The notes: a model not told the origin generated them from the sequence alone. DNA of 60,561 nt from Alkalihalobacillus pseudalcaliphilus (GCF_028610675.1 NZ_JAQQWS010000017.1:1-60561); one strand, 5' to 3'. Shown: positions 44,623 through 53,148, counted from the stretch's first letter. Numbers and translations: made by a program.

Positions 44623-45564
44623 ATGGTTGCATCGTTAACAGGTATCGTCAAGCGTTATGGGAAAAAGCTTGTTTTAGATTATACTGATTTAGATATTAGG
44701 CAAGGAGAAATTCTTGGGTTACTCGGTCCAAATGGAGCTGGAAAGACCACCTTAATCAAATGCTTAACAGGTATGGAAAACGTTGACCAAGGAACGATTG
44801 AATTATTTGATGATCAAAAGAACCCCTTTCACACTCGTAATAAAGAGAGAATCGGCCTGGTAACCCAGGAGATTTCCGTTTTTGTAGAACTAACTGCAAA
44901 GGAAAACATTAATTTTTTTGCAGGGATTTACGGTTTAAAAGGAGAAAAGCGTAAGCAACGTGTTCAAGAGGCATTAGAATTTGTTGGATTAACCGAGCAT
45001 GCTAAGGAAAGAGCGGCAAAATTCTCTGGAGGCATGTTGAGGAGATTGAACATTGCTTGTTCGATTGTTCATGAGCCAAAGCTCCTTATTATGGATGAGC
45101 CAACCGTAGGTATTGATCCGCAATCACGCAATCATATTTTAGAAGCGGTTAAAAAATTGAATCAGAGGGGAACGACGATTCTTTACACGACACATTATAT
45201 GGAAGAAGTAGAGGCGATTGCTTCAGAGGTTGTGATTATCGACCAAGGGCAAGTGATGACAAGAGGTACGGTGCAAGAGCTCGTGCGAAATATTCAGCAT
45301 GAAGAAAAGATTAAAATTGAAGTGAGTCATCCTGAGATGATTTCATTAGATCAAATTGAAAAGCTAGTTGATGTCAAACAGGTAACGAAAATAGGCAATG
45401 AAATTGTGGTTATTGCGATTGCTGGTTCAGGACATCTGGACCGTATTTTATCCATCATTAAAGAAGGCTCTGGTATTATTAGTATGAATGTCGAAAAGCC
45501 GGATTTAGAAGATGTTTTCTTAACGTTAACAGGTCGCACCTTAAGGGATGGGGGTGAGAAGTAA
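44623..45564 (+). CDS. ABC transporter ATP-binding protein
   Basis: A 313-aa ABC-2 ATPase. Walker A is GPNGAGKTT, the signature is FSGGMLRRLN and Walker B is LLIMDEPTVGIDP. A C-terminal extension of about 80 residues is typical of DrrA/LnrL-type exporters. GGGTGA lies seven bases before the ATG (a GTG three bases upstream is possible). The gene ends on the first base of the next, and the three genes form one operon. The nearby two-component system suggests antibiotic or cell-envelope stress export. Confidence 0.9.
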   Translation: MVASLTGIVKRYGKKLVLDYTDLDIRQGEILGLLGPNGAGKTTLIKCLTGMENVDQGTIELFDDQKNPFHTRNKERIGLVTQEISVFVELTAKENINFFAGIYGLKGEKRKQRVQEALEFVGLTEHAKERAAKFSGGMLRRLNIACSIVHEPKLLIMDEPTVGIDPQSRNHILEAVKKLNQRGTTILYTTHYMEEVEAIASEVVIIDQGQVMTRGTVQELVRNIQHEEKIKIEVSHPEMISLDQIEKLVDVKQVTKIGNEIVVIAIAGSGHLDRILSIIKEGSGIISMNVEKPDLEDVFLTLTGRTLRDGGEK

Positions 45565-46295
45565 TGCGAGTCCTTCAAACTATTCCCTTTACTTTTTTAA
45601 GAATGAGTCGAGATTTCGTGACTTTGCTATTACTGCTTGCTATGCCGATCGTTTTGATAACTGTCTTTTATTTTATATTAGGTGGGGTCACAAATGAGGC
45701 TGGTTACCCTGCTTTTTACGATACCGCCATTATCATGACGCTTGTGTTTCAATTGTTCGGTGGGTCGGTCGTGATGCATTTTATCCAAGAAGATTTGCTA
45801 ACTTTGAGAAAGCAGCGTTTTCAGATTTCACCGCTCAATCGAACGATGTACGCTTTTTCATTAGCTTTATGTGGCACGTTGTTTTCCATGATATTAGGTT
45901 TTCTTTTATTGGTTTATACGAGTATGGTCCTAAATGTGGAATGGGGGAATTGGCTATGGGTGATGTTTGTCGTTTCGCTTATGGCGATATTATCAACGAT
46001 TGTTAGTTTGATCTGTTTATTTGTCGTTACTAATTTCAAAGTATCGGAGCGATTAACTGAAGTGTATGGGGTCGGCTTTGTGATCCTTGCTGGTCTGTTT
46101 TTCCCAATGCCTGATCACGCTTTCTTTACTTTTATCAATGAGTATGTGAATCCATTAATGCTATCTGTAGATGCGGTTCTTTATGCGATGCAAAATCAAA
46201 TGACTCTTGCTTGGCAGTCCCTTGGAATATTAGGAGCTTGGCTTGTGGTTATGTTTGCGGTGATGTATGTACTTGGTAGGAGGAGGTTAACATGA
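45564..46295 (+). CDS. ABC-2 type permease subunit
   Basis: A 243-aa membrane protein with about six hydrophobic segments, typical of ABC-2 permeases (a small extracytoplasmic loop after the first helix, then MHFIQEDLLTLRKQRFQISPLNRTMYAF before helix two). It overlaps the ATPase stop by one base and the next permease by four bases. It is much shorter than LnrM/LnrN of B. subtilis (near 390 aa) and lacks their large external domain. Confidence 0.85.
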   Translation: MRVLQTIPFTFLRMSRDFVTLLLLLAMPIVLITVFYFILGGVTNEAGYPAFYDTAIIMTLVFQLFGGSVVMHFIQEDLLTLRKQRFQISPLNRTMYAFSLALCGTLFSMILGFLLLVYTSMVLNVEWGNWLWVMFVVSLMAILSTIVSLICLFVVTNFKVSERLTEVYGVGFVILAGLFFPMPDHAFFTFINEYVNPLMLSVDAVLYAMQNQMTLAWQSLGILGAWLVVMFAVMYVLGRRRLT

Positions 46296-46981
46296 CCGTC
46301 TTCTATTATGCCTTTAAAAGAAGCATAGCCAATAAAACCAATTTATTTTTTTTATTTTTGTTTCCGGTGATTTTAATTTTCTTTCCTTCAGCTGAGTATT
46401 GGCCCCATTTACCTTATGGTTATCAATATTTTGGTTTGTTTCTGATGTTTATTAGTCTTAAGTTAACCGGCCTTATTTTAGAGGATAGAATGCGAGGGGT
46501 TGTTAAACGGTTAGCGGTTGCCCCGATATCACATTTACGTTATCTCACGCAAAATTTAATTGCTTATTTTATCATTCTTGTTATTCAATGTGGCATTCTA
46601 ATTGGTGGAGGAGTCTTGATAGGGCTTGAATTGTATCAGCCTTTTTGGTTGTTTATTTTGTTTGTGTGCTTTAGTTTATCGGCGATTGGTTTTTCGTTAA
46701 TGTGGATATCTTTTTTCCGAAGCAGGGAAATGTCGATGATCATCTTTGTGTCGGTTATTAGTTTAATTGCGGTATTGGGTGGTGTGATGATTCCAATTGA
46801 GTTGATGCCTGATGTTTTGCAGAAGGTTGCGATAGTGTTTCCGACGTATTGGTTAGCGGCTGGTCTTGATTGGGTTGTATTTGGTGATCAAGGTGTAAAG
46901 GATTTTCTCGCGATCAATGGTATGCTTATTTTATTTACGATTTTGTTCTTAATCATTGGTAGTGCGAGGAAGTTGAGATAA
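46292..46981 (+). CDS. ABC-2 type permease subunit
   Basis: A 229-aa membrane protein with about six hydrophobic segments, including LEDRMRGVVKRLAVAPISHL before helix two, the amphipathic coupling region of this class, and MIPIELMPDVLQKVAIVFPT before the last helices. It probably pairs with the preceding permease. After it the DNA turns into repeats for 1.2 kb with no gene until the sensor kinase. Confidence 0.85.
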   Translation: MTVFYYAFKRSIANKTNLFFLFLFPVILIFFPSAEYWPHLPYGYQYFGLFLMFISLKLTGLILEDRMRGVVKRLAVAPISHLRYLTQNLIAYFIILVIQCGILIGGGVLIGLELYQPFWLFILFVCFSLSAIGFSLMWISFFRSREMSMIIFVSVISLIAVLGGVMIPIELMPDVLQKVAIVFPTYWLAAGLDWVVFGDQGVKDFLAINGMLILFTILFLIIGSARKLR

Positions 46982-47017
46982 GAGTTATTCACATGTGGAT
47001 AATTTTTGTGTGGAATT

Positions 47018-47095
47018 TCGTAGCAATGGAGCCGGAAATAGGACTGCCAATGTGGAGCAAATCAAAATACGCAGCAATGGAGCCGGAAAATGACC
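47018..47095. repeat. Short copy of the 51-bp unit family
   Basis: AGCAATGGAGCCGGAAA occurs at 47022 and again at 47073, 51 bp apart. The stretch between, GCAAATCAAAATACGCAGCA, is very like the start of the 51-bp unit at 41420-41572. This is about 1.5 copies of array A at a second site. Confidence 0.65.
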
Positions 47096-47102
47096 AACAG
47101 TG

Positions 47103-47420
47103 ATGAAAGTTGGGTTTGGCTCTTTGACTATTGGCTTTTCGTTCAATTTGGTTTCGTTCTTTTTCATTTTAATAAAAGTGTTAGATTGTATTGTGAACAT
47201 GAGAATTAGAAGTACCCAACGGGCGAGTCATGCGGAGACTGCCTTGGGACGTAGTGCCAGAGCTGAGCTCCGCTGGCTGTACCGATTACTCAGTGCCCCT
47301 CACAGGACGCGGAGCAAGCATTTCTGTACCGACCCAGCAACGCTCTATGTTCGCACTAACTTTCATATAAAACTCGCATGGTGAAGCCAAAACCGCTCCA
47401 CCACCAACAAACATGAAAGT
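47103..47420. repeat. Dispersed intergenic element plus 62-bp module
   Basis: It runs from ATGAAAGT (47103) to CGCACTAACTTTCATATAAAA (47353-47373), and contains GCGGAGACTGCCTTGGGAC and CAGAGCTGAGCTCCGCTGGC. It is the fullest copy of the element also seen at 21640 and (inverted) 58460-58570. The 62-bp module 47359-47420 (ACTTTCAT ... ATGAAAGT) follows with an overlap at the shared end. Confidence 0.75.
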
Positions 47421-47449
47421 CATCTATCGCCACTTTAAGGTTCATAAGG

Positions 47450-47965
47450 AATCGTGCAGATACTGAGTCCAAACCTTGGAGTACCTGCACAAAGAGGCGG
47501 TTAATGTGAAGATAAGGAGTCCAAACCTTGGAGTATCTGCACAAAGAGGCGGTTAATGTGAAGATAAGGAGTCCAAACCTTGGAGTATCTGCACAAAGAG
47601 AGAGTTAATGTGAAGATAAGGAGTCCAAACCTTGGAGTATCTGCACAAAGAGAGGGTTAATGTGAAGATAAGGAGTCCAAACCTTGGAGTATCTGCACAA
47701 AGAGGCGGTTAATGTGAAGGTACCGAGACCAAACCTCGTAGTAACTGCACAAAGAGAGGGTTAATGTGAAGATACCGAGACCAAACCTTGGAGTATCTGC
47801 ACAAAGAGAGGGTTAATGTGAAGATACCGAGACTAAACCTTGGAGTAACTGCACAAAGAGAGGGTTAATGTGAAGATACCGAGACCAAACCTTGGAGTAT
47901 CTGCACAAGGAGAGGGTTAATGTGAAGATAAGGAGACCAAACCTTGGAGTAACTGCACAAAGTGG
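47450..47965. repeat. Tandem array B, 52-bp unit
   Basis: The word GCACAA recurs at 47487, 47539, 47591, 47643, 47695, 47747, 47799, 47851, 47903 and 47955, exactly 52 bp apart each time. That is about ten copies. The unit reads GCACAAAGAGAGGGTTAATG through CCAAACCTTGGAGTATCT, with sporadic base changes such as ATAAGGAGT/ATACCGAGA. There are no spacers, so it is not CRISPR. The remaining 47966-48178 holds another ACTTTCATATAAAA end near 48126 and the sensor-kinase leader. Confidence 0.95.
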
Positions 47966-48178
47966 TCATTCATATGTAGTGGCGACTTTTTAAACATTTG
48001 GCCCGGTTACAACTCGCTCACCATTAGGAGTCGGATGAACAAAAAGGGCCGCACTGTCCTGCTAAGGTCATTTTCGCGAGATGGATAACGAGCTAACTGC
48101 ACTGCACAAACTAACGCCCATAAGTAACTTTCATATAAAAACAATGTTGCATATCTGTCGAAGTAGGAGGGGAATAGC

Positions 48179-49267
48179 ATGAAGGTTGTGGAGAATCCGA
48201 ATAGATTTGTGCTAATATGGCGTGTTGTTCAATTATTGATTCTTTCACACCTTTGGTTATTAAGTGAGGTAGGCGTAGAAGGTTTTATCTTTTTATTATT
48301 ATTAATGATCGTGACGAGCTTGCGGGTTCGTTTTGCGTTACCTGCTTGGAGCTTTGTTTTGGATTTGATCGTGTGTTTGGCCTTTATGCCATTTTACTCT
48401 TTTGCTCAATTCGGTTTAACGATTCCAATATTTGAGGCATTATTAAAATCCAAATGGGTCGTTGTTATTCCTTATTTTGTTTTTCTTATCCTATATCCTG
48501 ACATAACAGAAGTGTTTTTTTGGTATAGTATAATCTCTATTTTTATAGGATACTTCTTATTTTCCTTGCTGACCCAGCAGAAGCGAGCAACGGCAGAAGC
48601 GGATAAGGAAAGAAAAGCTCGTTATGAATTAGAGCAAGTGAGAATGGAATTATTAATCGCTTATAGTGAAGTTGAAAAAGCCGCTGAATTAAAAGAAAGA
48701 AACAGGATATCGAGAGAATTACATGATTATTTAGGTCATGATCTAACTGGCGCTTTGTTAGCGATCCAAGCCTATGAGCATCTCGAGGACCAAGCAGAGG
48801 GAAAGAAGTTATTAGAGCAGATTAAAGAAAGATTAGTAAGAAGTACAACAAGGTTAAGAGAAACCGCCCATAATTTAATGCCTGTTTCACTAATGGGGAT
48901 TGAACATCTTGAGAAAATTGTTCAGGAATCGGAACCGTTGACCGTATCATTTCGTCATAGAGGTCATTATGAACGAATTACTTCACCAGTGTGGGTTTTA
49001 TTAGAAGCTTGTATAAAGGAAGCTTTAACCAATGTTCGAAAGCACAGTAACTCAAAAGAAGTGGATATTGAGTTAGTTGTGACAGACCATCTCATCCGTT
49101 TAAAAATCCAAGATTATGGCAACGTTCAAAAGCATTCACAGCATGGTACAGGGATTAGGAGCTTACAATTAAGAGCTAGAACTTTAAAGGGTACTTTATC
49201 TGTTGATCGAACAGATGGTTATCGGCTTGTTTGTGTTTTACCGATAGATAGAGAGGTGGACGGATGA
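48179..49267 (+). CDS. Sensor histidine kinase (HisKA_3 type, LnrJ/LiaS/DesK-like)
   Basis: A 362-aa protein. About five membrane helices fill residues 10-145, followed by a coiled segment (KRATAEADKERKARYELEQ). The HisKA_3 dimerisation helix carries the phospho-accepting His in RISRELHDYLGHDL, and the ATPase domain has the N box ALTNVRKHS and the G box GTGI. AGGAGGGG precedes the ATG. Its stop overlaps the regulator as ATGA. It probably controls the ABC exporter 1.2 kb upstream. Confidence 0.9.
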   Translation: MKVVENPNRFVLIWRVVQLLILSHLWLLSEVGVEGFIFLLLLMIVTSLRVRFALPAWSFVLDLIVCLAFMPFYSFAQFGLTIPIFEALLKSKWVVVIPYFVFLILYPDITEVFFWYSIISIFIGYFLFSLLTQQKRATAEADKERKARYELEQVRMELLIAYSEVEKAAELKERNRISRELHDYLGHDLTGALLAIQAYEHLEDQAEGKKLLEQIKERLVRSTTRLRETAHNLMPVSLMGIEHLEKIVQESEPLTVSFRHRGHYERITSPVWVLLEACIKEALTNVRKHSNSKEVDIELVVTDHLIRLKIQDYGNVQKHSQHGTGIRSLQLRARTLKGTLSVDRTDGYRLVCVLPIDREVDG

Positions 49268-49881
49268 AGATATTAATTGTTGATGATGATCCGTTAGTTG
49301 GACAAAGTTTGCAGCTTTTATTAAATAAGGAAAAAGATTTGACCGTGATTGGAAATGTTACAAATGGTCAGGAAGCTATCGACTTCTGTAAGGAGAAAAC
49401 CCCAGACCTGATTTTGATGGACATACAAATGCCGGTATTAAATGGGATTGAAAGTACGAAAATCATTAAGCGAACTTATCCAATTATACAAATCATGATG
49501 CTGACTACATTTAAGGACGCAAGGAATATTCGTTTAGCTCTAAAAGCAGGGGCCGAGGGGTACTTAATTAAGTCAAATTCAATTGAAAAAATGGCTGAGC
49601 AAATTCGTGCTTTACAATCGGGGGCAACTGTACTAACACCGGATGTATTACAAACACTCATGCAACAAGGTAAAAAGGGGTTAGAGCAATTAACGGATCG
49701 CGAGGTTGAGATTACAACACTTGTAGGTGAGGGATTATCCAATAAGGAAATTGCTAAGCAGTTATATTTAGGGGAAGGAACCATTCGGAATGTGATTTCA
49801 ACGATTCTAGATAAGTTAGAAATTCGTGACCGAACACAACTCGCCATTTTTTATTGGCAAAAAAAGCATAACGACACATAA
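49264..49881 (+). CDS. Response regulator, NarL/LuxR family
   Basis: A 205-aa regulator. The receiver domain has the acidic pocket VDDDP and the phosphorylation site Asp53 in LILMDIQMPVLNG. The LuxR helix-turn-helix (about 140-200) includes LTDREVEITTLVGEGLSNKE and VISTILDKLEI. It is translationally coupled to the sensor kinase. The pair resembles LnrJK/YfiJK of B. subtilis, which controls linearmycin export. Confidence 0.93.
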   Translation: MKILIVDDDPLVGQSLQLLLNKEKDLTVIGNVTNGQEAIDFCKEKTPDLILMDIQMPVLNGIESTKIIKRTYPIIQIMMLTTFKDARNIRLALKAGAEGYLIKSNSIEKMAEQIRALQSGATVLTPDVLQTLMQQGKKGLEQLTDREVEITTLVGEGLSNKEIAKQLYLGEGTIRNVISTILDKLEIRDRTQLAIFYWQKKHNDT

Positions 49882-49918
49882 AAAGAGTTGCCCTCTTATA
49901 AGGACAACTCTTATTTTT
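49882..49918. terminator. Bidirectional terminator between the regulator and ytvI-like gene
   Basis: AAGAGTTG pairs with CAACTCTT, with inner pairing of CC and GG. A and T runs lie on both flanks, serving two convergent genes. Confidence 0.85.
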
Positions 49919-51044
49919 ATTTAGATTTTGGTTGTTCGGTCATTAAAGCTTTCTCTTTTTGCTCTTCTTCTTTTTCTTCGATCTTTTTATCGACTAAATT
50001 AAATAACCCGGCCTCAATTGCTGATTTAATCGCGATATAAACAAACGGTCCTGCAATTAAACCCATGACGCCTCCAAAGATAAAACCAAAGTACATCGAT
50101 AGGACCGTAGGAAGAGCGGCAAGACCGATGGAATCTCCAAGTACTTTTGGTTCGATAATCCGACGTATGACAAGCAGCACAAGTGCGAGCACCATCAATT
50201 GAATTCCTTGATTCATAGAGCCGAGAATCATCGCCAGAATACCCCAAGGCACTAAGATTAATGCGGGACCCACATAGAGTGGGATAATATCAACTACCCA
50301 AATCGCAAAGGACATAAATAACGCTAAATCCGGTGCAATAAAATAAAGAGCAATATAGGTAACGATAAATACCCCTACGGAAAGGATAAACTGGGCTTTC
50401 CAATAACCGAGAAAAACTTTTCCCATCTTTTGAGATATGTATTGTAGTTTCGTTGATGTTTCTGGTTTAAATAATTGAAAGAACATTCTTTTTAATCGTG
50501 GTAAATCAAGACTTATTAAGAAGAATGTAATTAAGAAAATTAAAGAAACGAAAAGTAAGTTTGGTACAGCTTGCAGCCAGCTTCCAATCATGGTGACGAG
50601 CTCTGATGTTAGGCGAACAGCTGTATTAAAAATTCCTTCTGTTTGATTTTCAAGCTCTGAAATGATCACATTGGCTTGTGGAAATTCTTCAATAAGTGTA
50701 TTAAACTCAATGATAATCCCGTCAATGAATCGTTGTAATTCAAGAGCATAGACAGGAATTTGGAGAGACCATTCGTAAAAGGAACGGTACACTCTAGCAA
50801 TCGTGAAATATAAAATTCCCGTGCTAATTAATAGAAAAGATAAAAAAACGATCGTAACAGGGAGTATCCTTTTTTCTGTCTTCATCCATTTCATGAGTAT
50901 TCTAACAAATGGTTCTGCGATTAAAGCGGCTAATATGGCAAATAAAATCGGCATCAGGGCCGAGAAATAAATAATAGCTAAAACTGCAAAAGCGATTATC
51001 CCGATAATTGTAAGGATTTTCTTAATAGGTAATGCCTTTTTCAA
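49917..51044 (-). CDS. AI-2E family permease, YtvI-like
   Basis: A 375-aa membrane protein with about eight helices in the AI-2E/PerM pattern. Paired N-terminal helices are followed by a long extracytoplasmic segment (about 95-150). The conserved cores are FWVVDIIPLYVGPALILVPW-like (here AIWVVDIIPLYVGPALILVP) and RRIIEPKVLGDSIGLAALPT. A Lys/Glu-rich tail ends the protein. Related YtvI is a sporulation membrane protein; others export quorum signals or ions, so the function is open. GGAGG precedes a TTG start. Confidence 0.85.
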   Translation of the reverse strand: MKKALPIKKILTIIGIIAFAVLAIIYFSALMPILFAILAALIAEPFVRILMKWMKTEKRILPVTIVFLSFLLISTGILYFTIARVYRSFYEWSLQIPVYALELQRFIDGIIIEFNTLIEEFPQANVIISELENQTEGIFNTAVRLTSELVTMIGSWLQAVPNLLFVSLIFLITFFLISLDLPRLKRMFFQLFKPETSTKLQYISQKMGKVFLGYWKAQFILSVGVFIVTYIALYFIAPDLALFMSFAIWVVDIIPLYVGPALILVPWGILAMILGSMNQGIQLMVLALVLLVIRRIIEPKVLGDSIGLAALPTVLSMYFGFIFGGVMGLIAGPFVYIAIKSAIEAGLFNLVDKKIEEKEEEQKEKALMTEQPKSK

Positions 51045-51193
51045 AGGATAACCTCCTCTAGTTTATCTAAAAAAACCTATATAAATATATAATACCGTTT
51101 CTAGAGTCAGAAAGAAAGGATCGCGATTAGAAACTTTCAAACGCTTTTTCTGAGTAGAGTTTCAACAAGTATGAAAGAAAGCGAGGAGAAAAA

Positions 51194-51517
51194 ATGAGTG
51201 ATTTTAACGAAAAAGTTTACATGGCAGTTAGACAAATCCCTGCTGGTCAAGTAGCCTCATACGGACAAATTGCTGACTTCTTAGATGCACCCCGCCATGC
51301 AAGAATGGTAGGAAGAGCTTTAAGCCACTCACCTAAAAATGTCCCCGCCCATCGCGTCATCAAAAAAAGCGGAGAGCTCCCTCCCGAAAATGTCTTTGGC
51401 GGCACACGACAGAGAACTTTATTAGAACAAGAAGGAGTCCCATTTAAAGCCAATGGTCAAGTAGACATGGCGACGTGTATGTGGAAAAGCCCATTCTATT
51501 ATCATAGCTCCGAATAA
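51194..51517 (+). CDS. Alkyltransferase-like protein (ATL, MGMT family)
   Basis: A 107-aa single-domain protein of the O6-alkylguanine transferase C-terminal fold (VYMAVRQIPAGQVASYGQIA, RMVGRALSHSPKNVPAHRVI). The catalytic Cys of MGMT is replaced by Ala52 in PAHRV, which makes it an ATL. ATLs bind O6-alkylguanine without repairing it and hand it to nucleotide excision repair. GAGGAG precedes the ATG. It stands alone before a tandem array. Confidence 0.9.
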   Translation: MSDFNEKVYMAVRQIPAGQVASYGQIADFLDAPRHARMVGRALSHSPKNVPAHRVIKKSGELPPENVFGGTRQRTLLEQEGVPFKANGQVDMATCMWKSPFYYHSSE

Positions 51518-51527
51518 AATCCATAGA

Positions 51528-52092
51528 TGCAGACCAAGGCGCGAGGTCGACATGATCAGAGTGAAAAAAGAGCAAGAAGGTGCCGACCAGGGCGTGAGGT
51601 CGACATGATCAGAGAGGAAAAAGAGCAAGAAGGTGCCGATCAAAGCGTGAGGTCGACATGATCAGAGTGAAAAAAGAGCAAGAAGGTGTCGACAAGGGCG
51701 TGAGGTCGACATGATCAGAGTGAAAAAAGAGCAAGAAGGTGTCGACAAGGGCGTGAGGTCGACTGATCAGAGTGAAAAAAGAGCAAGAAGGTGCCGATCA
51801 AAGCGTGAGGTCGACATGATCAGAGTGAAAAAAGAGCAAGAAGGTGCCGACCAGGACGTGAGGTCGACATGATCAGAGAGGAAAAAGAGCAAGAAGGTGC
51901 CGACCAGGACGTGAGGTCGACATGATCAGAGAGGAAAAAGAGCAAGAAGGTGTCGATTAGGGCGTGAGGTCGACATGATCAGAGTGAAAAAAGAGCAAGA
52001 AGGTGCCGATCAGGGCGTGAGGTCGACATGATCAGAGTGAAAAAAGAGCAAGAAGGTGCCGACCAAAACATTAGGTCGACATGATATAAACA
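51528..52092. repeat. Tandem array C, 53-bp unit
   Basis: The word GAGGTCGA recurs at 51543, 51596, 51649, 51702, 51755, 51807, 51860, 51913, 51966 and 52019, 53 bp apart except one 52-bp step. There are about ten and a half copies. The unit is GTGCCGACCAGGGCGTGAGG then TCGACATGATCAGAGTG then AAAAAAGAGCAAGAAG. CGACC and GGTCG can pair within each unit. The rest of the gap to 52326 contains one more CACTTCCATACAAAA end near 52184 and no gene. Confidence 0.95.
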
Positions 52093-52326
52093 AGATCAAG
52101 AAGATGACTTCTAAATCATAAATACAAGAAGCCATTTTAAATTTGTGATACTAAAAAGCTCACAATCCATTCCCCCTAAGTACACTTCCATACAAAAAGT
52201 ATCACCATATAAATTTTATAAAAAAAATGATACTATAATGAAGATACGAGAAAATTGAAAAACACTAGGTAAATGCATAGTGTTGTAATAGTTCTTGCAC
52301 TTTAGACAAAGAAAGGGTTTGAGTTT

Positions 52327-53148
52327 GTGAAGCTGGAACGTTTTTTTAAGGGGATGCTAATCGGATTAACTGAAGTCATTCCTGGTGTAAGTGGTGGTAC
52401 AGTAGCCTTGTTGATTGGTTTATATGAGCGTTTAATTGAAGCGATAAATGGTATAACAACAAAAGAATGGAAAAAGCATGCACTCTTTTTAATAAATGTA
52501 GGAATTGGAATGGGTGTTGCCATACTAGTTGCTGCAAGAGCAATTGGTTGGTTGATTGCCAATCAGCCTTATCCGACGTTTTATTTTATTATGGGGCTTG
52601 TCATCGCCATTATTCCAACATTATTAAGAGATGTTAATTATCGCAAAGAGTTTCATGTGAAACATTATCTATTATTTACCATTGCAGTAGTGTTAGTTGC
52701 CTTAACCGCTCTAGCGGGTGAAGATAAAGGGGCTATCATCGTAGATTTTACGTGGCAAACCTATGCCTTTTTATTTCTATCTGGTTGGTTAGCAAGTACA
52801 GCTTTAATCTTGCCAGGGATAAGTGGATCATTAATCTTTCTTATTTTAGGCGTGTATGCGACCATTATTCAAGCGGTATCTGATTTTAACTTACCAATCC
52901 TTTTTGCGGTAGGATTTGGCGTATTAATTGGATTAGTGATTACGAGTAAAATTGTACGTTACTTCTTCTATTATCATCGAAGTTTAACGTATGCGGTTAT
53001 GATTGGAGCTGTAAGTGGCTCGATTTTTGTTATTTTCCCAGGTATTCCAGTTGGGTTTGAGATTTTTATTTGTATCATTTCACTTATACTTGGCTTTTTA
53101 GTTGCCTATCAGCTTGGTAAAATTAAGAAAGAACCAGTCGAAAACTAA
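52327..53148 (+). CDS. DUF368 family protein (PopT-type undecaprenyl phosphate translocase candidate)
   Basis: A 273-aa protein with about eight hydrophobic segments. The family signature GLTEVIPGVSGGTVALLIGL is at the N terminus and its inverted-repeat partner STALILPGISGSLIFLILG near residue 155. DUF368 (PopT) proteins have been shown in other bacteria to return undecaprenyl phosphate across the membrane for cell-wall synthesis. The GTG start has only a weak ribosome site. It precedes the conserved yybS-gdpP block and follows array C. Confidence 0.85.
   Translation: MKLERFFKGMLIGLTEVIPGVSGGTVALLIGLYERLIEAINGITTKEWKKHALFLINVGIGMGVAILVAARAIGWLIANQPYPTFYFIMGLVIAIIPTLLRDVNYRKEFHVKHYLLFTIAVVLVALTALAGEDKGAIIVDFTWQTYAFLFLSGWLASTALILPGISGSLIFLILGVYATIIQAVSDFNLPILFAVGFGVLIGLVITSKIVRYFFYYHRSLTYAVMIGAVSGSIFVIFPGIPVGFEIFICIISLILGFLVAYQLGKIKKEPVEN

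Noticed and set aside
47450..47965. CRISPR array
   Set aside because: The units are contiguous 52-bp repeats with no unique spacers and no cas genes nearby. The same applies to the arrays at 41362 and 51528.
51120..51160. cre-like sequence AAACGCTTTTTC upstream of the ATL gene
   Set aside because: It misses required positions of the CcpA consensus on both strands.
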